From positions 18,436,581-18,500,580 of the forward strand of contig HG738137.1 in the NCBI GenBank assembly GCA_000499405.2: 64,000 bases of DNA, in the 5' to 3' direction. The translations under genes were made by a program, and so were the position numbers. Below are positions 36,801 to 49,099 of this stretch, piece after piece. The notes under the pieces are model-generated. The model had not been told where the DNA came from. It saw only the letters and a list, made by a program, of their open reading frames with translations, and did not search any database. The first letter of the stretch is position 1; each line of letters begins with the position of its first letter. The stretch is from Onchocerca volvulus. Taxonomy: Eukaryota > Nematoda > Chromadorea > Rhabditida > Onchocercidae.

Positions 36801-39800
36801 TCTGTAAAAATATGATAGGAAACATATCTCGATGAATTCAAGTAAGCCGAGAATGTAATGCTTCAAGTTTTATTCCATAAGAAAAATTGTATGTCACTCT
36901 TAGATTTTAGAATTTAATGTAAAAAACAAAGTCGAAAGCATGATATTTTTATGGATTTGTTGTATTTTATTGTAATATGTTTACATGTGCAAATTACAGG
37001 GTGTTTTTCAGCCTTGTTTTTCTTCCATGCATAGAAATCAGTTTGACACTATTCAGCTTTGTTATAGTGCAATAAATTATGGCAGAACTATTAGAAAACT
37101 TAGTCTAATCTTGTTAAAAAAAGAAAAAAAAAGAAGAAAAAAAAGCATAATTAATCTAATATTATTCAGGAACACCGGAATATTTAGAAAATGTTGCTGC
37201 TCCTGATGGAGATATTCTGAAGGTAATCATAAATTATTATTTGTTTGTAAGGAATTCAGTCTTAGTAGTTTCAATTTTTGCTAATGAATTGTTTCTGAAG
37301 TATCCAATTTGGCTTCACATTTTGTACGCATTTGAACTTCAAAAGTGTAATATCATTAGAGGGAGTACTTTTTCTTCACCAATGGATAATTTCTTTTTCT
37401 TTCCTTTTTTTCTTTTTTTTAATGACTTATTCATCCGAAGATTCGTTAGTAAAAAAGATTCATTTGTCGAAAAATTAATTTAAAGATCAGAGAAATAATT
37501 GCAAAGCATTTGTAATATGACTTTACAAATATTGGACCTAATATTCGTTAATAATGCTATAAATTTTCCTGCAATGGAAAAATTATAATCCAACTATTTG
37601 CAATCAAGACGAATTGCTAATTGCCTTTCTGGGGATCTGCTTGAAGGAAATACTGTCAAATTTAAGTCTTGAAGAACTTTCCAAAATATTTCGTGTATTG
37701 ATTCATAAGACTTTTATCAAATAAAAATCGTAACGTTTCTGAATCTTCTCTTTTTTTTATTCTCTGTAACCCAAGTTTCTAGAAATATAAGCGAGTTGAA
37801 ATATTAAATTAAAAATTATTTGTAAAGAAATCATTGCTGGTTTTACAAACTCTTAGTTCTCCTTGGTATTTTTTCATTTTATTCGAAATAGAAGAAATAA
37901 AACTTATTAATAAAATATAAGTAAGAAAACTTTCTTTTCTTTAGTGGAAATGAATTTGGAAAAGAATTGTCTGCAAGTAAATGATGAATTTTAAATTCCA
38001 TTGGTTTCTATTAGTTTTTTTTTTTCTCTCAAGTAATTGATTAGAAAAGTCCAAGCGGTTTAATTAATTATTGGTTAAATTGAAATGTGATAATTATGAA
38101 ACCTATATAGTTTGGCAACTTTCGACAATAGAATTTCAAGTATTTCCGTATATTTTCTATTGCCTTCCTATTTATTTCATGTGGCAATTGTAGAGAATTT
38201 TTTCTTTACGTTAGATATGTTAGAGGAAATTGGTATTAATTCTTTCTTTTTTAAATTTTATTCATATCATACCTTTATATATTCACATTTATCTATCTAT
38301 AACTTTCGCTTACAAGTCGCGAACAAAGTTCTCAATCAATTGGGAATGCCATTACCGAATCGATCTGCTGCTACTTCACTCGATGTAGAATTAAGTCGCG
38401 TACAAAATTACGACACCAACTGATCTTTTGTCATATGTGGAATCAAATATTCCCAAGCTAACAATTGAGCGAAAAGCATTCACGATTAAATAATGTAAAC
38501 TGTCAGTAAGGGATTTGGAGAAATCTTTTTTTTTAGATGCACCAGAAGGAACTGATAAAGCGTTCCTAATTGGATTGGTTCTGGCAACAATTCGATCCCA
38601 AAATGGCATGGCCTTAGCTCTTGCATCGTCCAGAATAGCTGCAACATTGCTATAAGCGGAAGAACTGCTCATTCCGCTTTGAAATTGCCATTGAGCATGC
38701 AATTTATTGAAACTCTCACATGCAACATATCCAAAACATCCGGCATGGGAAAAATATTGCACAATGCAAACTTATTAGTTGGGATGAATGTACAATGGCA
38801 CATAAAAAATCGGTCGAGGCTCGTGATCGATCATTGCAAGATTTGCTTGGAAATATCAGACCATTTGGGAATGCATTAATATTGAACTGCAAGAGATTTC
38901 AGACAAACATGACCTGTGATTCCTCGATCGACACAAGCCGACGAAATAAATGATTGCCTGAAATACTTTGCTTTGTGGTGACGCGTGAAGACATTAAAAT
39001 TAACTACAAATATGTGTATTCAACTGCAGAACGATCGATCAACTGGAATATTCTCACATCAGTGCTGGAAATTGGGAACGGTAAGGTGCCGGTTGATCTC
39101 ACCACAGGACGAATTTCATTACCTCATAACTTTTGCAATTTAGTAACGTCAAAAGAAGAGTTGGTTGAAGAAGTATTTCCCGATATTCAAACCAATTATA
39201 AGAATCACGACTGGCTGAGTGAACGAGCTATTCTTGTGGCCAAGAACAAAGACGTTCGACGAACTTCACAATATTATATATTCTGACATTCAAAGCGGGA
39301 CAGTCATATATAAGTAAGTCGACACGGTTGTGGAAGCAGATGAAGTGGTTACGAATCCAGCAGAATTTTTGAATTCACTCGATCTGCCAGGAATGAAACC
39401 GTATGTACTGCAATTGAAAATCGGGTCGCAATTATCGTGTTGCGAAATATCAACCAGCCAAAACTTTGCAATGGCATGCGGCTTGCAGAAAAAAAATTAA
39501 TGAGCAATGTCATAGAAGCAACAATCTTGACAGGACCTTTCAAAGATGAAGATATCTATTCCTCGCATTCTTATGATTCCAAAAGATATGCCATTTCAGT
39601 TTAAGAAATTGCAATTTCCAATTCGATTGGTGTTTGCATTCACCATTAACAGAGCTTAGGATCAATCTTTAGAATTGTGCGGTTTAGATCTAGAGACGGA
39701 TTGCTTCTCACATAGATAATTATATGTTGCGTGTGCTAGATTCGGCAAACCGGACATTCTCTATATCTACACAGACAATGGAACAACAAAGAATATTGTA

Positions 39801-42800
39801 TACCCACAAGTATTGTGAAATTAAACATGTTAGATGTGGACGAAAACTGAAAGATGTCAACGCCATTGCAACAGTTGTAAACAAGAAATACTTAAGGTCA
39901 AGTGGCGTGACATTGTTTCAAAAGGACGACAAACATGTTTACTATCAAAACGCTGCAATTCACAGATAAACGACAAAGATCGACACAGCAACAGCAACAG
40001 TTCGGAGTTTCAAGGGTTCCAGTTCGACAGTTCAAAGCGACACAACAGTAGCAATAATATTGCTACTGTTGTGTCGCTTGTGTATACCCACAAGTAATCC
40101 GCCAATTCACTTCAATAGTATTCTTCTCTATTATCGACAAAGGAAAGAAGAACCTAGTGATTAATTTGCCTGGATCTTCTCTGATAGTTGTTTGTTACGA
40201 AGAAACACTCCTCATCAGTCAATAAAACATTTCTCAATAGCATTTATCACCGTCACACAAGACACAGAAAACCCTTTCACACTTACTGTTGACCTAGCCT
40301 AATCACAATAGCAGTAATCACTCTCCAGTCCAATTAAACTACAAATCAAATTACAAAGTTTCAGCTTTTTTCCAACACTAGAAACATGTGCTTTCTCTTT
40401 TCTTTTTTTCCACTTAACCAGACTAAGTTACAGCAATGCGTGCATAAAAACATGCGTATATTCGAATGCAAAGTTGTGTCAAAATTTCAAACAAAGATAA
40501 GGACTTTTCGATATCTTAAATTTTGAATTGATATAGATAAAGCGCGTGTTTAAAAACTTTCGGAGGTTTAAGATTTTGAACAAACGAACATTGACATTTT
40601 TGTTTATGTAGAATAGCTGGAGCCGGACACGCGAAGCGTGGCCGTCTTGATAGACTAGCTGGATTGGCCACGCGGAGCGTGATCGATCCAGCTAGTATAA
40701 TATAATAGTTTGATTAATTCAATATATTGTAAATTATTTTAATTTCCCGACGCTCCCGACTGAAGAAAATCGTATATTTCAGGGGCAATGAATTCAGAAT
40801 TGTATCGAAAGGAGTTTTGCTTTGTAATTTTACTTTGGGTAATGGGAAATTCTAATTCACTTTTCTTTGGAGATGAAGATTTTATACTTCCCAATTGCTA
40901 CAATTCCATCAGTTAATAATTTCTCCTTACCTTCAATATTTGAAACAAACTAAAGATTTGATTAAATCGAATTTAAGCTGAACAACAACTTTTAAACCAA
41001 CAATATAAAAGGACGTATAAAAAATAATATAAACAACATAAAATAATAATATAAAATATAAAACAATGTAAAGTATAAACAATATAAAAACAGTATAAAC
41101 GATATAAAATACACTTATACCAAAGGTAATTAATTTTCACTGTGTCTTTACTTCTGATAATCTTCCTTCGATTGAATTTGTAACTTTATCAGTTTCGTTT
41201 TTCAAATTCTCCACCAGCTCATCTCCTTCTTGATTGACTTCATCCCAGAATTATCTTGATTGCATTTGTTTAGTAGCCGAATTAATTAGTTCTCGACTTT
41301 AGGCCAGTACTTTCATTTTGCATTAATTTGTTCGATTTCGAATTGGTTTATTAAATCGGCTTTAAATTCAACGATACTTGTTTCCAATTTCACCAGTAGT
41401 TCTTTTGGCCATCACATCATTTCTTTGTAGTAATAATTTTGCTATTAGAATTGGATTGCTAATTGATATTAAATTAACTGAATTCAATTAAAATTATCAA
41501 TTAATTCAATTGATCAGTAACAAATTATTTCGATTCTGATAGCTTCTTTGATCTGTTACATATAAATCGATGATTGAATTCCATTTGTAAAAAATCAGAA
41601 ACATTCAGAAAAACAACCATTTTAAGAACTATCCAAAAAATGACGTTCCAATAAAAAATTGTTGTTTTTGTTAAACTATTGGTATTCACTATATCATCGA
41701 AAGCTTGTGTAAGTCAACAACAACAATTTTATGAAAATGTCCCACTGTGAATCAAACAACTAACGTTGAGTAGGAGCAAAAGAGATGATTATGATTGTAA
41801 GACCGGAACAATTACATGATATGAGTAACAATTTTTCACTTGGAATGAGAGACAAAAATGAGGTTAGATATATGCTTAGTGATAGGATGGGAGAAATTTG
41901 GAGATGATGAGTCATAATTAGTATAATAAGGATATATTTAATATAATTTTTTCGGTTTTTCGACATATGTATACAGAATTATCAGTTTGTAGTTCGTCAT
42001 ACTTCAGAAATTAATGATGGAATCTAAGCCTATTACGGATTGTGGAGAAAATTTAGAAAATGAAGAAAGGCAATTAAGCAATGAGAAACAGTGTGGAGGG
42101 GATATTGGAAATGCTAATAAAATTGACGTAGCGTGTGCCGATTTAGCTGATCTGATGGGCATATCAGCTGATACGAGTAAAGTGATAAGCTTGCAAGGAG
42201 ATGATTGTGATAGAACACACAAAAGACTATCGGTATGTTTTTCAGTATGAAATTTTGGTTGCAAATAAGTTCTTGCTGGAAAAAATTTGCAGAAACTTAT
42301 TCGCATATCATTGAAGATAATTTTTTCAAATAGATGGAAGCCGAGCGCAGCTATTTTAAATCGTTAAAACTATATCCATTTTTCAATTTTGCAATCATAT
42401 ATTATTCCTTACTACTCTATTCTTCCTTGGCTATTGAATGCTTGATATACTACTTCCTTATTTAATTTAAATTTTGCATAATTAAGAAGTCTTGCATATT
42501 TTGATACATTAACTTGTTACTCTTATTTTTATGTGTTTTCGAAGAAACTTTGTATAATAGATGAAGCAGTTGTAGAAAATATGTTCTCAAATATAAAATT
42601 GTGATTTTAGGATCCATTCATTAACTTCAATAATAAACTGAGATTAGTGCCGAAAACAAAGATTAAAGATTATTATTCTTATTTATTTTTGTAGAAACCA
42701 GTCGATTTGAATGAGGATAAATATACAGGTGATGAGGAATCTGCTGATAGCAGTGACTCGGAAGTTGAAGTTTCTAAAAAATATCGGAAAAAGAAATTCA

Positions 42801-45800
42801 AAGGGAACATGAATACATTCAACATTTCCTCAGGGACTCAATCTTTGGTATGGAGCTTTTTTTTTTTTTTATTTTATGAAACTATCATTTGCCCATTAAA
42901 TCAAAAATTGTTATTGATTATTAGGAAATTGCACATAGAGTTCGTGCTATTATGACTCTTCGTTTTTGCCCTCCACTTTTCTATAGATAACTAAAACAGT
43001 GAGTTGTTCTGGAATAAGGCAAGAACATAACCGCAATCTGAGTATCGATCACTGTTTTATTTTCTTCTCTTAGCAAATAACAACTAATGAAATGTAAGAA
43101 ACAGTAATAAATTTCATATTAATTTGTAATCATAAAAAAAACTTTTTTGTTATGACTTTTTAGTTGCAAATAGAAGATATAGACAAAACTGCAGTTCGTT
43201 CCAGTCATTCAGAAAAAAATCTGAATCATGTCGAACAATCTGTGCCGAATAGTGAAGAAAACAAGGCTAGTATTTTTTAAATAAAAGTTTGTATAAAAAC
43301 TCTATTAAAATTGCATATTGAAAACTAATCCAAATCAATAGAATTTCATATAAGAATACATTTTTTTTAAATCCAAGAGCTGGAAAAGCTTTTTTTAGGG
43401 ATAAGATATCTTTCTTAATAAGTTTCTTTTTATATCATTTTTATGTCATGAATTATTTTAGTGGTCATTTTTTTTTTCACCTTTTATCAGAAATGCTAAT
43501 TATGCTTGAACGTTCTTTCATTTTTGTTATACTTGAAATTATTTTTCTTTAATTTTTAAGCATTAACATATGTTTGGTTTTATTCATTACATATATTATA
43601 AACAAATTCAATACCAATGCGAATATTTCTCATGAATTCTGTCAATACTATGATTTCAATTATTTGAACTAAAAACTGAAAACTGATTTCGATTTTTTAG
43701 TAAGACATCTAATCAATTTCCTTTTCTCGAAATTAATTCTCTGTTTTCCAGCAGGTCGGAAAACGTCTGTCAGTTGCAGAACGTTCCTTGCAGCAATCAC
43801 TCAATTATTCCGGAGAACGTAATCAGTCCCCATCATCATTTGCTGATCTTAGTGATAGGAATTCTGCAGGAATGATTCAGGTCAGTTATAACTTTTTATT
43901 TTTTATGCTCCCAGCAAGACAGATTATCGTTTGCATATCATTTTTTTTTCCATTATTTAAACAGATCTTTTCGATCAATTTTTATCACCAGTTTGAAAAA
44001 TCACTTGCCCCGATATATTTCATAGTTATTTGTCAGCAGTGATATAGACTGGATTCTGTCATTAAATAGTTTCGTTATGTGTGACTATTATTGCAATCGC
44101 TTATTTTGCCAGCTTACATTGCATGTGCGAATTATTATTGCAGTGTATACTGTTAAATGTAATTTGATTTTACAACGAGTGCTAATAATTTATTCAACAA
44201 AAATGAAATAGTTCTGCTGAGCTGCTGCTTCTTTTTAAATATGTTGGGATGAAATTTTCACGCTTCAGATGCACAGATCGCTCCTATAAGATGAATTTAA
44301 TAAACAGCTTAATGAGAAATATCATGAAATACGAGCTCCTAAATATCCTGGCTTTGTTCAAATGAAAAAGTGAACTGTTTGAATATCTACATTTCTTCTG
44401 TTAAAAAAATTTTGAAAGTAGGGAGAGAATTGCATTATTGTCCCATCTCACATTTCTTAAATTCAAGATCTCAGGCTGCGCAACAGAAGTCCTAAAATTT
44501 GTATTACACTGTGTTATAAGCTAATTTGTATAACACTGTGTTATAAGCAATGTTTACGAATCTGCAAATTTTTGGACTTTTATCATATAAAAAAAGTACG
44601 GTAAAGTTGCGATATATAAAGGCATGTAAGATGATTAAAATCTGGAATTTACAGGAAACCATCAAAAAATTTTTCCTTCAAAACTTATAAAATATAATTG
44701 CCATTTTGATCTTTTCATAAAACTAGTCTCATATGGAAATATGAGATTGAAATTCATGAATTTTTAAATATAAGAATGACCTTAATGTGTCATTGGAATT
44801 ACAAACTTTCATTTTACAGTCCACAAATAATAATACTCCGCCTGTTATACATATAATTGTCACTGATTTCATCCCGTCATGCCTTTATCACATTTCTTGA
44901 CATTATCAAGAAGAATTCTATGTACCATAATTTTTGATCTTTTTCTTGTATGAACGATTCGTTAATGCAACTAGCATTGATCGGTATATTGTGATGAGAA
45001 TATTGGTGATGAGCCGACCATTAATATATCACCATCATAGTTTCCACCATTTCTCATCCGCGAAAACATGAATTCACCGGACGGTCAAGAACGACATGAG
45101 CCGGAAATGTGTAATCCCATCAAATGAACTGAATCATTGCTTTGTTTTTTTTAATGATTCATACATTTCTAGGTGAAACGGTATGAAGCTGCTAGGAAAG
45201 ATATTCTTATCCGTATGGATAATATACGTGTGTTTTTAAGTTACGTTAGGGACAAATCATTTAATGTAAGTCGTGTTAGAGACAGATCATGTAATGCATA
45301 TCAGATTAGGAACAGATCATTGCATGCTCTTTTTCCTTCACGCCGCGCAAAAAATTTTTAGAGATTGATGAGACTGACTTTTGCTGAAAAGAAATTAAAT
45401 TTCAAATTTATGTGTCTTTTCTGCAATACATTTATGTCAGAAATTTCGAAATTTCCTAACCGGAATGCATGAAGTTTGAAAATGACACTAATTGAATTGT
45501 GGTTGGGTTGACATTTTTCGTTTTTCATTTATTTTAGCATATGTCACAAATTCTTATTATGACTAGTTTATTTTTAATGATAAGAGGATTCTGAATTCAA
45601 AGATACTTTTTGATAAGTTTCTCGGACGAGAAATGTTTGCGGAGTGATAGAAATAAGTTACATGAGACATTGACAAGAAAGGACACGTTGTGCAGATGAA
45701 TGAATGAACTGTAGGTCGTCTAGACTATGTTAATTTCATTTATGAATCGACATATTTTTATACTGTACAAAAAAGGGAAAGACTAAACGTAACTATGCAT

Positions 45801-48800
45801 AATTGCATGCAGTTTGCAAAAAAAATCTTACATTCAGACTGCTTTCAGTGCATATTTTGCATAAATTTCAGTGTTTTGCAAAACCTCTAACCATCCATTT
45901 CTATATTCTATTCATTCGGCATGAGTGATCGTTTATTTTCGTCGTGCAGTTTACGTCGAGTACGTGCATTTTTTCATATTTAATTGATCGCATCGCTTCA
46001 AAGTCGTATTTCTTCCCCTCAGTCCTTTCGTATGACTATATGTTGATGATATTATTATCTGCTTATGGCAGATTTTTGAGGTAGTCTTTGGATATTATAA
46101 CGGGAAGTATTTCAGCAAATTATAGGGATAATATAATTTATTGAAATACTTTCCTTTAAAATATGCTTAATAAGTTCAACGAGCGTTTTTGATTAAAAAT
46201 TCCTTCTGATCTCAATCGAAAGTATGATATTCTTCGTAATAAGCGATTTATTTGAGCCTGACTAGATTTTCGATGATTTCTTTAGGCATAAATTCTTGTT
46301 AGTGAATGGAAATGCTGTTATAGAATGTGAAATTTTGATATTCTGAAATTTAAAAAATATGTTTTACAGGAATTGAATAAAGTACCGTACGGTTCATATA
46401 GTGTTCCTAGTCCTGCCGCTGGTCAATCCATTTCACATCAAGGCAAGGTTTAAATTAGAAATTTGAGGTAGGAATGTAGTTTGATTTGATTGAGGCTTAT
46501 GATTCATAATTAATAGATTTTGCTTATGATTATTCAACATCACCTAATTTAAATTTGACTTTCGTTTTGTATGGGAATGTGAAATTTTAAAAGAAAAGTA
46601 GTTTAAAGTGTGATTTATTTAATAAATTGATAGTTGTTTGATAAAATTAATGGTAATGAACATTCTATACTTCGTAATGTGTTACTTTCTTTTTTTTTTT
46701 TCGAACTGAAAGTTCTGTTTGTAACAATGATAGAAGTGAATCATTACAAGAAAATACAAAATTAATGGGAATCAAATGTCGGTAGATTACTACTGTTAAA
46801 CTTATTAAATATGCTGGTGGAAGTGAATTGTAAACAGCTTACAGGAACTGCTATAGCAGATTCAGCATCTTATTTTGACAATTATCGAAGACCGATTGAA
46901 ATTGTTCAAAAATTATCTTCAAGTAATTTTTCTGTAACATTTCTGTCTTTCCCATGGATTATTCCATTACTGGTTGTCATTTTCTAAATTTGTACCAAAC
47001 GAAAGTGATGAAATGTGATGTAATTCACGCAAATTTCAATAATAATTAGACGAACATGAGGACTGATGAGATTTTACATATATTTCGCTAGAATGAGATT
47101 TTGAAGGCTGTTTTATTGCTCAATATGTTTCTATTTTTGTTCCGTTTGCGGACTTAAATTTGATTTTATAGGAGCAAACATAAGAACTCTGATGTTTCGT
47201 TTTATTTTAATTTTTATTAAGATTTGAAATTTTCTTTTCTGTGAAATTGAGGATATTAATCACAAATTTTAAACATAAACAGATGGTTTTCACGACAGTG
47301 GTTATGTGCATGAAATGGAAACGTATAAATCGAATCGATTTCAGCAGTATGTTTTCGTATACTAATTGAAATATAAATTTAACAGAAAGGGTATATTTCG
47401 AGGAAAGCTTTCATTATTGTTAACTAATGTTTGGAATATGATATTTAAATATGTTAATCTCTTAACATATTTTATTTTTTATATTTTTAGATATGACCAA
47501 AGTTATTCAGATAATCATACTAGGTTCAGGAGCATTTCACCTGCCCAGTGCTTTCCTCATCACCGTATCAAAGAAGTTGCTCAAGTAATTTATTCACATA
47601 AGTTCTTTCTCCCATATTCGTTTAGTTATATATCAATCACTTAGAAGTATTGCTTCATTCTTGATTATTTTCTTCTGTTAATCATCGTTTTTCAGTGTTT
47701 CGTTCTTCATCTGATCCGGATGATTTTTTAAATATTTCTATTTTTATATTTAACTTTTCCTTTTCATGACAAATTCGTCTTCGAATTTTTCTCCCATAAT
47801 CTTTTAATTAATTATTATTATTATTATTATAGTTGTCAGAAGGAACACAAACTGACGAAAATTGGCTGGAAAATTTACTTGATGAACTGGGATGTCATAA
47901 CTCGGTAATCATTACTGTAGTTTATAGTGTACGGATAATCATTATGGAAATTTGACAAAGCACATCCAAATGAATATAGAGCTGAAAAGCGATATTATCT
48001 TGTAGTTTCAGAATTGTATTTTGATAGTAATCTGAGCATCATGTTATGCAAATATTTACATGCAAAGTTTATAAACGGAATTTTAAAGGTTTTAGATAGA
48101 AATACTTGCTGAAGTAGTTTAATTTCAAAGTGCTTTATTATAATATGAAAAGATGGATCAGTCATTTTTTCAGTTTCTGACAGATTCTTTGATTCATTTA
48201 TTTCATTTAATTTTTTCTAAATCTACCGCAAGCTTCTAAGTTTTGATACTGTTTTCAGAAAAGAAGTCCGCTACAAAAACTAGTGGAAGTGATAGAATTA
48301 TTAGTAGATATAAGATCGCCAAATCCAGTTTTGGTTGGAATTTTTTTAGTTCTATAATTTGCTCTTATTTCTTTTAGGAATAAGAATTCACTTTAATACA
48401 AAGTTCATATCGGTTAAAATCGGTTGTTTCGAATTTCACGATTTGTATTGGTTTTTATTGAAATACTTAGTGTTGGCTATGTAAAATTTTGTAAATCTTA
48501 TATTGGGCTTTTTTATTTTCCAGATTCTCTGACTAATAGATCATATCGCCAATAGTTAAATGTTTGGATTGCTGGAATTATCGAAATATTATATGGTAAC
48601 AGAATATTTTTAAAAAAAATGAGAAAAAAAAAAACGTCTCTGTTTATATTTCAGCTCTCGTCATTGCCACAAATTGTCGGCTTGTTTTACAGTACTCCGC
48701 TGAATCCAGAGAAAGATCAGAATTATCGGAAAACATGGAGAGAAATTGTAAGAGATCACTGTAGTGCCGAAATACTCATTGCGCCGTTACCAAATGGCGA

Positions 48801-49099
48801 GGTTAGTAAAGGCATCAATATACTGTAATAATATATGTGAGTATGTAAATGATGCGTGTGAGAAGGCCATAAATGCTGATGATTAAATGTTTTTTAGAAT
48901 TAAAGTATTTCATGTTATAGAGATGATAATATTAAACAAGGATATTTGATATGTAACATTTATAAGTCCCTCTATTTATATAAATTAAACTTCTAAAAAA
49001 TAAGGAAGTTTAATTATTTCAATTTTTATTTGATACTGAAAATTATTTTGCTCTACTTTGTTTTAGGATAATATTGAATTTCGTTTTAGGAAGTATTGA
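33812..49099 (+). CDS. LOTUS/OST-HTH domain protein, MIP/TDRD7-like
   Basis: Exons 33812-33890, 34534-34747, 35198-35404, 35639-35708, 35949-36065, 36218-36341, 36619-36735, 37170-37222, 42008-42232, 42695-42847, 43164-43265, 43752-43880, 45173-45265, 46370-46442, 46845-46922, 47283-47346, 47491-47584, 47833-47904, 48259-48333, 48655-48801 and 49067-49099 join in phase to 772 aa. Residues 27-80 are Asp/Glu-rich. Residues about 87-160 ([22 protein letters not shown]) match a TDRD7-type LOTUS domain. Residues 190-272 ([24 protein letters not shown]) look like a second. The middle is Ser/Asn/Gln-rich and probably disordered. Residues 665-762 form a compact block of unknown fold. Nematode LOTUS proteins bind Vasa-type helicases in germ granules; that role is inferred. 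Exons 11 and 14 need GC donors. Intron 8 (4.8 kb) holds a Helitron. Exon 9 has an ATG 6 nt after its acceptor, so a second, trans-spliced gene from 42014 is the main alternative. Confidence 0.68.
38313..39815 (+). pseudogene. Decayed Helitron helicase (Pif1-like)
   Basis: Consecutive shifted plus-strand frames carry the order of motifs of a Helitron Pif1-type helicase. These are [13 protein letters not shown], a mutated Walker A ([10 protein letters not shown] where GGTGKT is expected), [25 protein letters not shown] ([18 protein letters not shown]), [26 protein letters not shown], and [16 protein letters not shown] near the end. Stops and frameshifts interrupt it at least seven times, so it cannot be functional. 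The N-terminal Rep/HUH part is missing. It sits in intron 8 of the LOTUS gene, in the same orientation. Minus-strand open frames over it are shadows. Confidence 0.88.
40035..40079. repeat. Near-perfect 45-bp palindrome
   Basis: Two 22-bp arms (AAGCGACACAACAGTAGCAA then TA, and their inverse) are separated by a single A. It lies inside the Helitron remnant. The 16-mer TGTATACCCACAAGTA occurs at 39797-39812 and again at 40081-40096, just after the palindrome, suggesting a local rearrangement of the helicase 3' end. Confidence 0.8.
40545..40695 (+). mobile_element. Helitron 3' terminus with hairpins
   Basis: The stretch begins with an inverted copy of the family's 5' end (ending GTTTATGTAGA near 40612). 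Two GC-rich hairpins follow (CACGCGAAGCGTG at 40629-40641 and a second of type CACGCGGAGCGTG near 40670-40682). It ends in CTAG (about 40692-40695), the usual CTRR Helitron end. The helicase pseudogene lies just upstream, so both probably belong to one element. Confidence 0.7.

Noticed and set aside
38391..38762. 123-codon minus-strand frame.
   Set aside because: It is the antisense shadow of the Helitron helicase pseudogene, whose motifs read on the plus strand.
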